The notes below the pieces were generated by a model, which was not told the DNA's origin, ran no database searches, and worked only from the letters and a program-made list of their open reading frames with translations. A program made the position numbers and the translations under genes. Shown here piece by piece: positions 24,801 through 34,514 of a stretch of 64,000 nucleotides of DNA (positions are counted from its first letter, which is position 1; every line of letters starts with the position of its first letter). This DNA comes from Branchiostoma floridae (taxonomy: Eukaryota; Chordata; Leptocardii; Amphioxiformes; Branchiostomatidae): positions 5,598,012 to 5,662,011 of the forward strand of contig NC_049996.1 of NCBI RefSeq assembly GCF_000003815.2, written 5' to 3'.

Positions 24801-25626
24801 AAGTATTTACATATATAGATAATTTATGTGGCATAAATATATGTAAATACTTCACGTTTTGGGACCGCATCTCTGAGCAGCGACACCTTACCTGCAGTAC
24901 ATTGTAAACCAGTTGATTGTGACAGGAGGTTGCGTATAAAGAATGTTGTTATTCAGTGACTTACTAACCTAGTGAAACTGAATTACCACACTTAGGCCCA
25001 ATCTACACACAGTTTTTACCGATAATATCTGTGGAGATGTCGGGAGGGATCTGGAACGTTGGGAGCAGGACACCCGTGCCGCTTGCAGTCATAAACAGTT
25101 ATATAGCCTAGTGAGCCCGCGTTATATGCTAATGAGCCCTCCCGAAGTCGGGACGCATCTACACGCACGCGGAAGTTGTCGGGGACCCCTGCTTAGCTAT
25201 CGGGGACCCCTGCTAAGCTATCAGGCGAATGGTCCGGACCTTTCGGGAGAAATTTTGCCGATATCGTAATGGCGATTTTGCAGTTCCATCTAGACGCTGA
25301 AAAAAAGCTGTCGGCGAGAGATTGTCGGCTCGTAGATATCGGGGAAAACTGTGTCTAGATCGTGCCTTAGTTGGTATTGCGATTGATCTACATCTCCCTT
25401 ACAGTGTGCATGAGCAGGACTGTTTTTAATCATTGTCGATGTTTGTTTTAACAGCATACCCTTCATTAACTTGTTGATGACGAAGGAGTTCTACGCCCTG
25501 GAGTTGCCTTTCGTCGTAACGTTTGTCTGCTGTTACCAATTCTTTGTTGTGATAAACTTGCATTGGTACAGCCGGCTGTGCAGACGGTTTTCAACAAACA
25601 ACTTAGGATACGGGGATAATGGGTAA
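9638..25626 (+). CDS. TLC-domain membrane protein gene (TLCD4/TMEM56-like)
   Basis: Multi-exon gene assembled from 9638-9816, 19475-19575, 21540-21613, 21919-22035 and 25455-25626. The last four junctions keep phase exactly. TLC (TRAM-LAG1-CLN8) proteins are multi-pass membrane proteins. Some are ceramide synthases; TLCD members affect membrane lipid composition. The His-His pair in KFLLHHAVTCW and the Glu of MATECSTIMLNIR are 26 residues apart, the spacing I recall for TMEM56. The expected second exon (about 55 residues after YVNWL) was not found between 9817 and 19474; the 100-N gap at 18206 is one place for it. Assignment within the TLCD family is tentative. Confidence 0.75.
9817..13721. 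other. Intron 1, first part: dispersed repeats
   Basis: Contains CRE-like TGACGT/ACGTCA-rich repeat blocks (10180-10560), a poly-G run near 11164, and a duplicated block. CTTTGACGTCGTA followed by AGGACTGCCAAA and ACATTTAGCTGGAAA occurs at about 12640-12725 and again at 13150-13230. No coding exon recognised. Confidence 0.5.
13722..17783. mobile_element. 4.06-kb TIR element with internal hairpin array
   Basis: Ends are inverse copies: CACAGCACGAAA then TATTTAAGCA at 13722 onward, and the same sequence inverted finishing at 17783. No target duplication is obvious. The left interior holds two tandem copies (about 13782-13970 and 13975-14160) of a block with TTTCCGCAACT and CGTTAATGACAG. The right half (15530-17400) is an array of about 300-bp units. 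Motifs CTTTCCG/CGGAAAG recur throughout. A 130-codon minus frame (14641-15033) resembles nothing I know. Probably a non-autonomous DNA transposon. Confidence 0.75.
16201..17398. repeat. Tandem array of perfect 20-bp-stem hairpins
   Basis: Four perfect hairpins with 20-bp arms and a GCTT loop sit at 16201-16244, 16500-16543, 16799-16842 and 17077-17120. A degenerate fifth sits at 17352-17398. Spacing is 299, 299, 278 and 275 bp. Each arm is AT-flanked with a G6/C6 core (AAAAGGGGGGAGG). The 299-bp units at about 16245-16842 appear identical. Each hairpin is bracketed by CTTTCCGACA on the left and CGGAAAGACAT or a close variant on the right. Confidence 0.9.
18206..18305. other. Assembly gap (100 N)
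   Basis: Exactly 100 N, the usual placeholder for a gap of unknown size. It lies in the TLC-gene intron where an exon is missing. Confidence 0.95.
19270..19447 (+). repeat. Repeat copy just upstream of TLC exon
   Basis: Contains GATATATCATACCTACAAAT, GGTTTTCCGGAATTA and TATACTGTCGCCTGTT. The same sequence occurs inverted at about 44589-44750. The repeat ends 27 bp before the exon at 19475. Confidence 0.8.
19475..19575 (+). CDS. TLC gene exon with His-His pair
   Basis: Acceptor TTGCATTTTAG ends at 19474 and donor GTGAGT begins at 19576. Enters in phase 1 and leaves in phase 0. Encodes TVVTITGEHRTDSSLPKF then LLHHAVTCWATLLTC. The HH pair and the hydrophobic stretch match the conserved TLC core. 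Confidence 0.7.
19946..21172. mobile_element. Possible 1.2-kb inverted-ended element
   Basis: GAGGAGGGATCAGG near 19955 is matched in inverse by CCTGATCCCTCCTC near 21150, with flanking similarity (CCCACACTGCATT against an inverse CCCAGAATGCAAT). No transposase frame inside. Ends not precise. Confidence 0.4.
21540..21613 (+). CDS. TLC gene exon (VYPYLPVY...CSTIMLNI)
   Basis: The acceptor GTCCCCAAG (ends 21539) keeps phase 0 from the previous exon. An alternative acceptor at 21558 would break phase. Encodes the conserved acidic residue in MATECSTIMLNI and ends in phase 2 at donor GTATTT. Confidence 0.7.
21660..21785. repeat. Decamer tract (TTTTCGTTCC)n with linker
   Basis: Degenerate TTTTCGTTCC repeats around the linker CCTTTTCGCACTTTCGGTAC. 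The same linker flanks the minisatellites at 33213 and 34990. Confidence 0.85.
21919..22035 (+). CDS. TLC gene exon (MLLKEFGIPQSS...)
   Basis: Acceptor CCAATTAG ends at 21918. The split Arg codon AG|A completes the junction with the preceding exon. Encodes MLLKEFGIPQSSAINRC and a membrane helix (LVFFLTFSYVRVWLYVV). Donor GTAAGT at 22036; ends in phase 2 (TA). Confidence 0.75.
22155..22255. repeat. Possible hAT-like end fragment
   Basis: CAGGGCTCGAAGTACC followed by repeated GTGCAGGT/ACCTGCA blocks resembles the CAGGG-type ends of hAT elements. No partner end was found, so this is weak. Confidence 0.25.
22352..24312. mobile_element. 1.96-kb TIR repeat with octamer-pair array
   Basis: Ends are inverse: AACTAGAGTTCCACGAAC on the left and TTCGTTGAACTCTAGTT on the right. 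The interior repeats a block containing ATTATGCAAATTAGCTG and ATTTGCATAAT at least five times between 22715 and 23660. A second copy, interrupted by a nested MITE, starts at 32088. No coding capacity. Confidence 0.75.
24751..24901. repeat. Short foldback hairpin
   Basis: GCACTGCAGCTAATAAGGTA and CAGATGCTGTCCCAAACTT on the left are inverse to TTTGGGACCGCATCTCTG and ACCTTACCTGCAGTAC on the right. AAGTATTTACATATAT pairs with ATATATGTAAATACTT. The whole 151 bp can fold as one hairpin. Confidence 0.7.
24995..25366. mobile_element. Harbinger-like MITE, 372 bp, TTA target duplication
   Basis: Left end GGCCCAATCTACACACAG is inverse to CTGTGTCTAGATCGTGCC at the right end. Both ends are flanked by TTA (24992-24994 and 25367-25369). 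A TWA duplication with GG-starting TIRs fits PIF/Harbinger non-autonomous elements. Lies 88 bp before the last TLC exon. Confidence 0.75.
25455..25626 (+). CDS. TLC gene last exon and stop
   Basis: Acceptor TGTTTTAACAG ends at 25454. Its first base completes the split Tyr codon (TA|C). Encodes IPFINLLMTKEFYALELP, a membrane helix (FVVTFVCCYQFFVVINLHWY), and a short basic tail (SRLCRRF) ending at TAA. Confidence 0.8.
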
Positions 25627-25698
25627 TGACTAAAAATGTGTATGACACCCTTGTGTCAGCAGCAGTCGAACTAAGATGTTTAGCAAAAATTCTTATAC

Positions 25699-25881
25699 GC
25701 CAAAAAGTAGTTACTCAAGCAACTGGATATAGTTTTGGAAATTGAAAATGTCTTCATTCATAGTTAGGGTACAAAATACCTATTTCTTCCAGATCACTTC
25801 AGTGTCACTGACGAAAACTGCTGGATTCCAGTTGAAACGTCTGACCGTTTCCAAAATCATATCCAGTTTCTGCTTTTTGGC
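25699..25881. repeat. Foldback element, CGCCAAAAAGTA family
   Basis: CGCCAAAAAGTAGTTACTC on the left, with CAACTGGATATAG, is inverse to ATATCCAGTTTCTGC and TTTTTGGCG on the right. Relatives at 50425-50602 and about 55770-55820. Confidence 0.65.
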
Positions 25882-28800
25882 GTATCTTATTACCTGGATG
25901 TCTAACCTACATAGACTTTTCTAATATTGTATTCTCCGTCATATATTGTAGTCCCACCAAATGTGGTGTAAAAAAAACTCCTAATATTACATTTTTCTTT
26001 GCTAATATTACGGTGTTTCATTGTCTATTTGACATCGTGTCAATGAAAACCAAATAATGATAACCGAAAGTATTATTGTTTTGCGGACGAGGAATACTAA
26101 TGCATATGTCATCCCAAAACCTGTCCGAAGATTTTTAATCTATTACCGAATGCTAGTAAATGAATGCTGAGAAATATTCTGCTACCTAAACCCTGTATGT
26201 GATAAGGCAAAATTAAGTGTGTTTTTTTTTACTTGATACATGAAATCTAACTTGATGTGGCTTAGGTAGAAGATATTAATCCTATGTATAAACAATTTCT
26301 GTGTGATTTTTATGTGAAGTTTTAACATGACGTGAACCTATTGGACGAGGATTGTTCTGACAGGTTAATGAAAAATATATATATTAATTTCATTTGTTAT
26401 ACGTTTTATCGCAACTAGCAAGGCAGCAGCTGCATTGAGGAAAAAGTGATGGTAGACTAGTATGTTAGGCTACTTAGATGAATGCGTTCAAGTAATAATT
26501 GTACTGATAAAAATTACTTGAAACATAATACTTACATTAATGATAGCTTTACTTTTCTTTCTTGGTGCCTAGGCTATTGGCATAACACTCATTAATCACA
26601 AATGGCCAAAGGCATGTCATTTTGGTGTTGTATGTACACGGCGTACATTACGTAACGTTAGCATTATAGCCACACGTATCTACTATATTGTGCAAAGTAG
26701 CTGGGAATCGAATGGCCTATCTTGTATAATATAAGAGGACAGAATAATGGCCGTAGCGCCTCCATTTTCGGTTTGTGTTCCAATAAAGACAAAAGGTCAA
26801 ATCATCGGCGATATTAAAGTTCAAGTTCAAGTGTATCTGGCCAAGTTTGTGGTTAGCTGTAGTGTCGCCTTTTCTTACTTACTTTACTTGACTTTATCCT
26901 TCCGCTTATGCCTGGGGGGGGGGGGGGTCGCGGGGAGATGTCGCCTCGTCGCCTTTACACTAGTGGGAATAAGGGCGCCAAAGCTTAAGTGTAATGAGTT
27001 ATTACAACATTACAACGATAGAAACATTTATTGTTATGTTTACCTTCACAGAAGGTACACATATTGTTTTTGCTTAGACGTTCTTTTTTTCCGCGCACCT
27101 CAAAAACATGAATATCTCCGAAAGTAGAGCTTGGATTAACTTGAAAGCCAGAGTTATCTGGTAGGCCTGTACATAACGCACTGCACCGTGGTCATTCGGG
27201 CCCACATAGACCCAAAATAATGATTTTATGGAGCAAAAAAGGGTGAAAAAATAGCAATTTTAACACAAAATCGAACTTTAGAACACCTCTGGAATCTTGG
27301 AACGTTGTTCGAAACAAGGTCAACGACCGCCGCAGCTATCGAACAAGCCGCCGCGCCAGCAGAAGGAAATATAATACCCCAAAAGTATCGAAATGTGTGC
27401 AGGGATAGGTCACTAATTGTATGAATATATATCAAGTCAAGATTAAGTGTCTGTTGGGCATATTATTTTTGATTTTGTTTAAGTTCAGTAACCTGAACGA
27501 GCCAGTTGTACCTTATCTCTAAGCTATCCAAACATTGATATGATTCTATGTTGTGTTCGAGTTACGTCAAATCGACAACACACACGGTGTCGTACATTGT
27601 ATGCCAGCACTAGTCTTTTGATTCAACTGTTTTTACAAGGTTGCATGCTCACGCACTAATTTGTAAACAAACGCATACCGTCGACAGAGAGAATACGGAT
27701 TGGTGTATAGTTAACGTTAACCAAATTTTGAGTAAACAAGAAAAATTGTGCACAAAAAACATGCTCTACGTTACACGCAAGGTCACTGCGTATTGGCGGC
27801 TTTTACGCACGAAGATCGTCATCCAAACTGAAAGATTTACATTTGACACATATTAGGTATGCAAAACACAAACGAGGGACTTGAGGATTTTATTTCGCAA
27901 GTAAACTGACCTGAACAAGCAAGATAAACCGCAACGTGGAACGCCCTCCATCCCCATCGCACGTCGTCATAATTTCCGTTCACCATGTTCATCTTGCAGT
28001 AACGTTACCACAGCGCTGGGTTGGTCCAGATTCACAAGTGAAGCCCAAAACGGAGTCACGGTAAAGTACATTTAACCTACATACAGCTTTATACGCGTCG
28101 GGAGAGTTTACAAGTTCGTGCCCTTCACAGCACAAGTTTAACTGTTAGCACAAAATGGGACTGTTTACGCCGCTTGTTGCATTCCAAGGTCGGTGAAGCC
28201 ATGCCAACGTTCACGATCTGTTACTTCGTACCTCAATGACAGTAAAAACTTCATTTCACGCCAACGGCCTCGAAGTATGAACGCGCAAAATTCTACATCT
28301 TTGTCACAACAACGAACGAAATTCCCGCCCATGGCAACACCGGAAACTAAATATGATGACCTTTGCCGTCTGATCGGCACCGCATTTGATCTCAAAGTAC
28401 GCGGCAAATGCCTTGTTATTCCAGTCAGTTCAGTGCAAAGTCACGATATACTTTGAACCACATTTGTTTTTTACTCCGCTAGTTGCTAGTGTTTTACACG
28501 GTTTATTTTTGGACAGGCAAGGAGAAATTACTTTCAATGGTGTACGTGTTATGATGCATTCAGTGATTTACATATTCTCAGATCGAACCGCTGCCTGTCA
28601 ATCAAGTTGCGAACTTGGGAATCTAAGGTTTCATACAGACATGTTTGCTACATCAATATCCGTCGCATGCCGGCTTGTGTATCGTTAGCCGGCCACCGGG
28701 GATTTTCCAAAAGTTTATACGTCGTGCCTCAAACCAAAGGGGTTTTAAGCCTCATCTGTAAAACAATTAAATTTGCATGGCGATTTTTTAGTAAGTAAAA

Positions 28801-30249
28801 ATGTAAGATGTGCCACAACGTAGCGACCATGCTTCGAACGTAACGTGTTAACCATTTTTAAAGCTCAAATTTCCTTGGCGACGCAAAACTTGGCTATTGT
28901 ACACAACGACAGCTCTGTGCAGAAATTTATACTCAGTGATTTTTTTAACCTCCTTGCTCCGTCAAAATCTTACAAGCAGTTAGTAAAAAGATCATGATCA
29001 AAAGCGAACTTATTTTTCACGGTTTATGTAAGGCCCCGCCCTTACATAAAATGCATTGCAAGCTGGTGAGGTCTGAGCCCATGTCGTCAACTATATTGAA
29101 AGTATCTTTGACATTTGAATTTACATATTTATCTTCTTTTTTAAATTTGACTTCTGTACGTATGTGGTAGCAATAACTGACAGTTAATCGGGGGGGGGGG
29201 GGGTGATAACAAAAAAAGTCAGCAATATGCGACTGACCCTAGCAGTAGGAGAGGGGGATTTTCCTACATACATATGCTGGCGGGTTCGACCGGTCGCTTC
29301 TCTCTAGCCGCCGGCAGGCGTTAGGAACTACATTGTGCATCATCTAAACCAGCACCGTCTGCAAACACCCGCTGATTTTCTGTAGTATTTTTGCAAAATA
29401 ATTGTCTACATTTACGCACCCAGTTTGACGGCACCGACAATGACGGAAAGGACAAAATCTAACTTATACACGTGTATTCAACTTCCACTGAACTTCGCCG
29501 CGCGCGCTCTGCACCAAATCGGAGCACGGGACTAAGGTCACACCAAGTACATTTTATGGATGACATCAGCGTGCACATTAAATTTCGCCTGATTTCAGGA
29601 AAAAAAGAATTTTTGCATTTTGCCACCTTAGCGGCAAAATGCCTTGTGGCCAGAGTAGTCGACGTTGGAATGAACGGACCTGTTCAATCTATGCCGAACA
29701 TTCGTATACCTGTTAAAACTGATGTTTCTTCAGCATGTTCGCTCTAGCGCAGTGGAGGGAATTTTTCTAACTGTTTTTTTTTTCTTTTTTACATCCATTA
29801 AAGTACTAATTTTTACATCCATTGAAATACTAATTAACAATACGTTTGTACAGAACATTAAAACTGACCTTTGCACCTGTTCTACTTCTGCATTTTTTCG
29901 ATGTTGGGATATTTGAATGAACGAACCGTGAGACGTACGATACTCTGCTTATATGTCGTTCTAACTTTCCATAAAATGCCCATACAACATCTATATCACA
30001 GAATTACACAAGAACAAACTGATTTTCTCGAAAATAACTGCATACTGTATGACAAAAAGTTTCACTAAACAAATTCATTTTCATATTTCTGGACATAAAG
30101 TCATTTGCATATTTGTGAATCTCTCCATGTGCCCATATCAGGTTTAGTTACTCTGTTCTATTATATGACGTTCTAATAACTAGAAAAAAAACGTTCACAC
30201 ACCTTGGCAAAATGCCAGCTTTTTAAAGCACTTGTTTCTTCTGCATGGT
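25882..30249. other. Long stretch without recognised genes
   Basis: No exon I can name. It includes poly-G runs near 26916 and 29191, and a mildly GC-richer zone at 27300-28700 with several short frames that lack recognisable motifs. The 3' UTR of the TLC gene probably occupies its first part. Confidence 0.45.
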
Positions 30250-30939
30250 NNNNNNNNNNNNNNNNNNNNNNNNNNNNNNNNNNNNNNNNNNNNNNNNNNN
30301 NNNNNNNNNNNNNNNNNNNNNNNNNNNNNNNNNNNNNNNNNNNNNNNNNNNNNNNNNNNNNNNNNNNNNNNNNNNNNNNNNNNNNNNNNNNNNNNNNNNN
30401 NNNNNNNNNNNNNNNNNNNNNNNNNNNNNNNNNNNNNNNNNNNNNNNNNNNNNNNNNNNNNNNNNNNNNNNNNNNNNNNNNNNNNNNNNNNNNNNNNNNN
30501 NNNNNNNNNNNNNNNNNNNNNNNNNNNNNNNNNNNNNNNNNNNNNNNNNNNNNNNNNNNNNNNNNNNNNNNNNNNNNNNNNNNNNNNNNNNNNNNNNNNN
30601 NNNNNNNNNNNNNNNNNNNNNNNNNNNNNNNNNNNNNNNNNNNNNNNNNNNNNNNNNNNNNNNNNNNNNNNNNNNNNNNNNNNNNNNNNNNNNNNNNNNN
30701 NNNNNNNNNNNNNNNNNNNNNNNNNNNNNNNNNNNNNNNNNNNNNNNNNNNNNNNNNNNNNNNNNNNNNNNNNNNNNNNNNNNNNNNNNNNNNNNNNNNN
30801 NNNNNNNNNNNNNNNNNNNNNNNNNNNNNNNNNNNNNNNNNNNNNNNNNNNNNNNNNNNNNNNNNNNNNNNNNNNNNNNNNNNNNNNNNNNNNNNNNNNN
30901 NNNNNNNNNNNNNNNNNNNNNNNNNNNNNNNNNNNNNNN
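30250..30939. other. Assembly gap (690 N)
   Basis: Run of N. The right flank is a degenerate minisatellite, which is a likely reason for the gap. Confidence 0.95.
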
Positions 30940-31290
30940 GTTACTCTTGGGTCACTGTTGTAACTGAAAAACTGTGGTAAAATGATATCCAAAATGTATC
31001 CAAAATAGCTTTTCAAGAATAAAATGATGTTTACTTTTGATACTTGGTGCAAAATAGACAAAATATAACCTTGATACTGTTGAAGGCATGTTGGCGTCAC
31101 TGTTGTTTCACTGTTGTGTTCTCTTGGGTCACTGTTGTGTCACTCTTGGGTCACTGTTGTGTCACCCTTGGGTCACTCTTGGGGCATCTTGCCACTTGCG
31201 TTATTTTTTAACTTCCAAAAAAACGTCGCGCTTGCTTGTGTCACCTCTAGGTTTGCTTGTGTCACCTCTAGGTTCGCTCGCGTCACCTAT
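30940..31290. repeat. Minisatellite GTCACTCTTGGGTCACTGTTGT
   Basis: Degenerate tandem units made from GTCACTGTTGT and CTCTTGGGTCAC at 30940-30965 and 31095-31190. A second short repeat (GTGTCACCTCTAGGTT) follows to about 31290. Confidence 0.75.
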
Positions 31291-31699
31291 AGGTGCCGCG
31301 GGGTTACGTCTTCGTTGTCGAACCCCGAAGCGACGCAAGCGTGACGCGAGTGCAGTGGGAGCCCACCTTAATGGATTTCAAAGCTTTATTTAAAACATTT
31401 GAATACATATCGTTGAAGGAAACCAATTTTTTTCCACGGCTCTCTCCCCAATTTCCATGTAGAAATGTTAGGCTAGACCATGTGAAGGTAAACATTCTGT
31501 ATTTGCTTGCAAATGTTACCTTTCTAGTTGTGTATTTTGCTTATTTTTTGTGTAATTATTGTTGCAATACTTCTATCGATGTAAGGTAACATTACCAATT
31601 ATCGTCCGATTTATTCAAAAAAATTATACATCTAAACGCACTGATAGAGCTTACTATTTAAACTACGTGGAAAACGTCAGATCATCGAAAAGAACTTCC

Positions 31700-31895
31700 C
31701 GGTGTGAGTGGTTCAAAACCTACAGTCCTTTGGCCGCAACTGGGGCAATTACTGTCGTATTGAGGTCATTAGGCGCTGTATACAGGCTGCCATTTTAGAC
31801 CCTTTTGACTTAGCACCGCCTATTGTAAGCTCCTCGCAATTCAGCTCCTGGCTGCGAAGAGAGAGTAGTCGGCCCAACAAACAACAATAACAATA
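31700..31895 (+). repeat. SINE 3' portion
   Basis: Matches in inverse the 3' part of the SINE at 46592-47125 (GGGGCAATTA, GGCGCTGTATACAGGCTGCC, GCCTATTGTAAGCTC). It ends in an A-rich (CAATAA)n tail at about 31875-31895. No tRNA head is attached. Confidence 0.7.
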
Positions 31896-32087
31896 ATTTG
31901 TAATGTGTCACTTTTTCTCCCCCCGTTTAACACCATGTATGCCTACTGGGGTTTGCGCTGAAGAATTGTGCAAGCGTTACCTACCATCGTCCACTTGAGT
32001 CATCGTCCTTCAATCTGCACTAACCCGAAAGAATGATGGTTCTCACAAAAGAGCTACCAATTTCTACTAAGACAAATTTAAAATTAT

Positions 32088-32705
32088 AACTAGAGTTCCA
32101 CGAGAACATTCCTTTGCCAAATAAACCAGGTTTGTTATGTAGAATGATGTCTGTAGACCAGGGTTGTAGCCAGCACATGTCCTTCAGTCCTTTGATGGAA
32201 TTTTGCAGCTGGGGACTAAAAAAAGTTTTCCCCATTCCGTCCCCTGGGACAGAAAAAAATTGATATGTAAAGATATAAAAAACTGAAACCCATGTGTTCT
32301 TCTTCACCAAAACAGATGCCATTGAACAGTTTAGTCTACCAGCAAAATGCAGGAAATAGTGTTTCAGAGGGTCTAGATTTCAAAATTGTCTGGGACCCAG
32401 ACCCCCTAGAAATGACGCGCAACGTCACGCCATGCCCTCGGTGCTCGATAGGATTCCCATTCAAAATCGAGGGGACTGAAAATGATTTCTGGCTGGCTAC
32501 AACCCTGCTGTAGACATAAATGTGTTACTCATTACGTTTTATTTTATATGCCTAGAGTTGGTTCATAACATTTCGCCATTGCTTATAGATCCCTATTTGC
32601 ATAATAATATTAAATTGTATCAAGCATCATTAAAGCTATCAGCATACCAAAAATCAGGATGATCCTTTCATACCTTCTTGACTTATTCTCTTTAAAAGTG
32701 GGAAA
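32088..32705. repeat. Second copy of 22352-type repeat, interrupted
   Basis: Begins AACTAGAGTTCCACGAG and follows the 22352 copy to the insertion at 32159. It resumes after 32507 and is cut off by the minisatellite at about 32715. Confidence 0.8.
32159..32507. mobile_element. hAT-type MITE, 349 bp, nested
   Basis: Perfect 15-bp terminal inverted repeats CAGGGTTGTAGCCAG and CTGGCTACAACCCTG, flanked by the 8-bp duplication CTGTAGAC (32151-32158 and 32508-32515). The unoccupied target is visible in the sister repeat at 22415-22422. CAGGG ends plus an 8-bp duplication are the hAT signature. Confidence 0.93.
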
Positions 32706-32714
32706 CTAAACAGG

Positions 32715-33245
32715 GCTCCCTGTCAGTCTCTTTCCTTGTCTGTCTGGCTCCCTGTCTGAAAGCCTCCCCGTCTGTTTGGTTCCCTATCTGTCGCTCTCCC
32801 TGTCAGTCTGTCTCCCTATCTGTCGCTCTCCCTGTCAGTCTGTCTCCCTGTCTGTCTGTCTCCCTGTCTGTCTGGCTCTCTGTCTGTCTCTTTCCCTGTC
32901 TCTCCAGCTCCCTGTATGAATTCCTCCACGTCTGACTGGCTTCCTGTCTGTCTATCTCCCTGTCTGTCTGGCTCCCTGTCTGCATGGCTCCATGTCTGTC
33001 TCACCCCCACTCTGTCTGGCTCCCTGTCTGTATGACTCCCCGTCTATCTGGCTCCCTGCCTGTCTCTCTCCCTGTATGTGTCGCTCCCTGTCTGTCTGTG
33101 TCTCCCTGTCTGTCTGGTTCCCTGTCTGTCTGGCTCCCTGTCTGTATGCATCCCTGTCTGTATGCCTCCCTGTCTGTCTGGCTCCCTGTCTGTATGCCTC
33201 CCCGTCGGGTCTACCGAAAGTGCGAAAAGGAACGAAGTATGAAGC
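32715..33245. repeat. CTGTCTGTCTGGCTCC minisatellite A with linker
   Basis: Degenerate 16-bp and 4-bp units over about 500 bp. It ends in a linker (33213-33245) that is the inverse of the linker preceding array B. Long open frames here are repeat artefacts. Confidence 0.9.
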
Positions 33246-33536
33246 AAACTAAAATAAAATCAATGAGAATATAAGGAAACGGTACTGCGGGCGTTAGTAG
33301 CCTATGAAACGTGTTTTGTTTCACCCATAATTTGGCAATATCATTTTTTACGGCTGTTGTGTTTGTGGCTAAATTATTCTCTAAAGATCTGCGAAATACA
33401 AAGAAACGGAAATGATATAAGAAAGTAAGGACTAAAATTCAGTGGCTGATAGATATATATCGATTAATATACATTTTCAGAATGAGGCAAGATTGTAGCG
33501 TTGTTGTTGTATTTGGGTGGCTTCTGTTCTCCCTAG

Positions 33537-33854
33537 AGGGGAGCGCTGCATGCAAATGACCCGCGAAATCCGTTCAGGAAAGATATGCTAATATACTGCT
33601 GCCCCAAGAGCATGACAGCTCCCTTCAACATGGCCAACAACATTGTTTTCTGGAGACTGGAGACATATCTTTTTCCTCGTTCACGACGAAAGAAAAGCCG
33701 TGAAAGGATAGACATATTTACATTGTACCAAGGAGCTTTCATCAAGTTGTACCAGGAGTATTCATCATTTGGGCAGGAAGAAAGGCGCCAACGTGAAGAA
33801 TTTATGCAAAGGATATTGGGAAATAAAATTTCTGTCAACAACTTTCCGTCATAA
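33537..33854 (+). CDS. Terminal exon of an unidentified gene
   Basis: A textbook acceptor (GGCTTCTGTTCTCCCTAG, ends 33536) opens a frame of 105 codons to TAA. The product starts RGALHANDPRNPFRKDM. It has a basic patch (PRSRRKKSRER), then IFTLYQGAFIKLYQEY and a charged helix (GQEERRQREEFMQRIL), ending VNNFPS. I do not recognise the family, and no upstream exons were found on this strand. It could be a chance frame, but the codon pattern and splice signal favour a real exon. Confidence 0.4.
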   Translation, partial: RGALHANDPRNPFRKDMLIYCCPKSMTAPFNMANNIVFWRLETYLFPRSRRKKSRERIDIFTLYQGAFIKLYQEYSSFGQEERRQREEFMQRILGNKISVNNFPS

Positions 33855-34140
33855 TGAATACAAATAAATGTCTACATCTTGCGATCGACATCAGGCCCTC
33901 GCTGATGAAAAAAATCCCAATGCCGGGTTTAGATGTCCTGGTCGCAAAACAAATTTAAGGCGTTGTATTAATATTAATGTAAGTGTGAGAAAAAACGAAG
34001 GAAAACGAATTTACAACATGCTGGGCTCGAACTTCCGATCGTCAACTTCCCTGGGTTCGAACTTGCGACCTATATTTCACTAATGTCAAGCTCTTACAAA
34101 TTGAGCAATATAATTGTAACTTTGCTAGCATTGCATTTTT

Positions 34141-34514
34141 GCCGGTGCGCAAGCACCGGCTATGAGACGGCAGAAGCGGGTCTTTCTTCGTTTCGTTTGC
34201 ATGGATCATTGGATGCATGCATGGATCGGACAATTTAACCAAACCCTTCTAATAGCCATTCTATACGCCCTATTACGTAATCGAGCCAGCGTGGCCGAGC
34301 GGTGTACAGCACAGTATCAATGGAACAGTTTGCTTCTCCCGCAGTAGATGGTGGGTTCGAACCCCACTAGCTGAAATTTTTTTTCTTTGTTAGACAAATC
34401 CCATGTGGTGTTTTTTTAATAGAAAAAAGATCAATTCAGTAATTCGATGTTTACAAACTCTTTTTTCGTGTGATTTTGTTTAACATCCAGGCTTTTTCCA
34501 AAATACGCACCGGC
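34141..34514 (+). mobile_element. TIR element carrying a tRNA-like sequence, copy A
   Basis: Starts with the 20-bp palindrome GCCGGTGCGCAAGCACCGGC and ends TACGCACCGGC, inverse to the start. A tRNA-like segment with A and B boxes lies at 34284-34373. Copy B is at 48228-48593 on the other strand. The two are similar over nearly their whole length, including the tail AGCTTTCTTGTTT beyond the right end. Confidence 0.8.
34284..34373 (+). tRNA. tRNA-like (Leu/Ser class II type) pseudogene in element A
   Basis: A-box GTGGCCGAGCGGT and a perfect T arm (GTGGG TTCGAAC CCCAC). The length of about 90 nt suits a class II tRNA. The acceptor stem pairs poorly and the anticodon arm is not clear, so it is probably not a functional tRNA. 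Confidence 0.5.

Noticed and set aside
26747-27127. 126-codon frame with a GGGGG run
   Set aside because: Crosses a poly-G tract and has no motif or splice signals; a chance frame.
33482-33560. Apparent signal peptide MRQDCSVVVVFGWLLFSLEG
   Set aside because: It stops after 25 codons and overlaps the pyrimidine tract of a strong acceptor, which explains the hydrophobic codons better.
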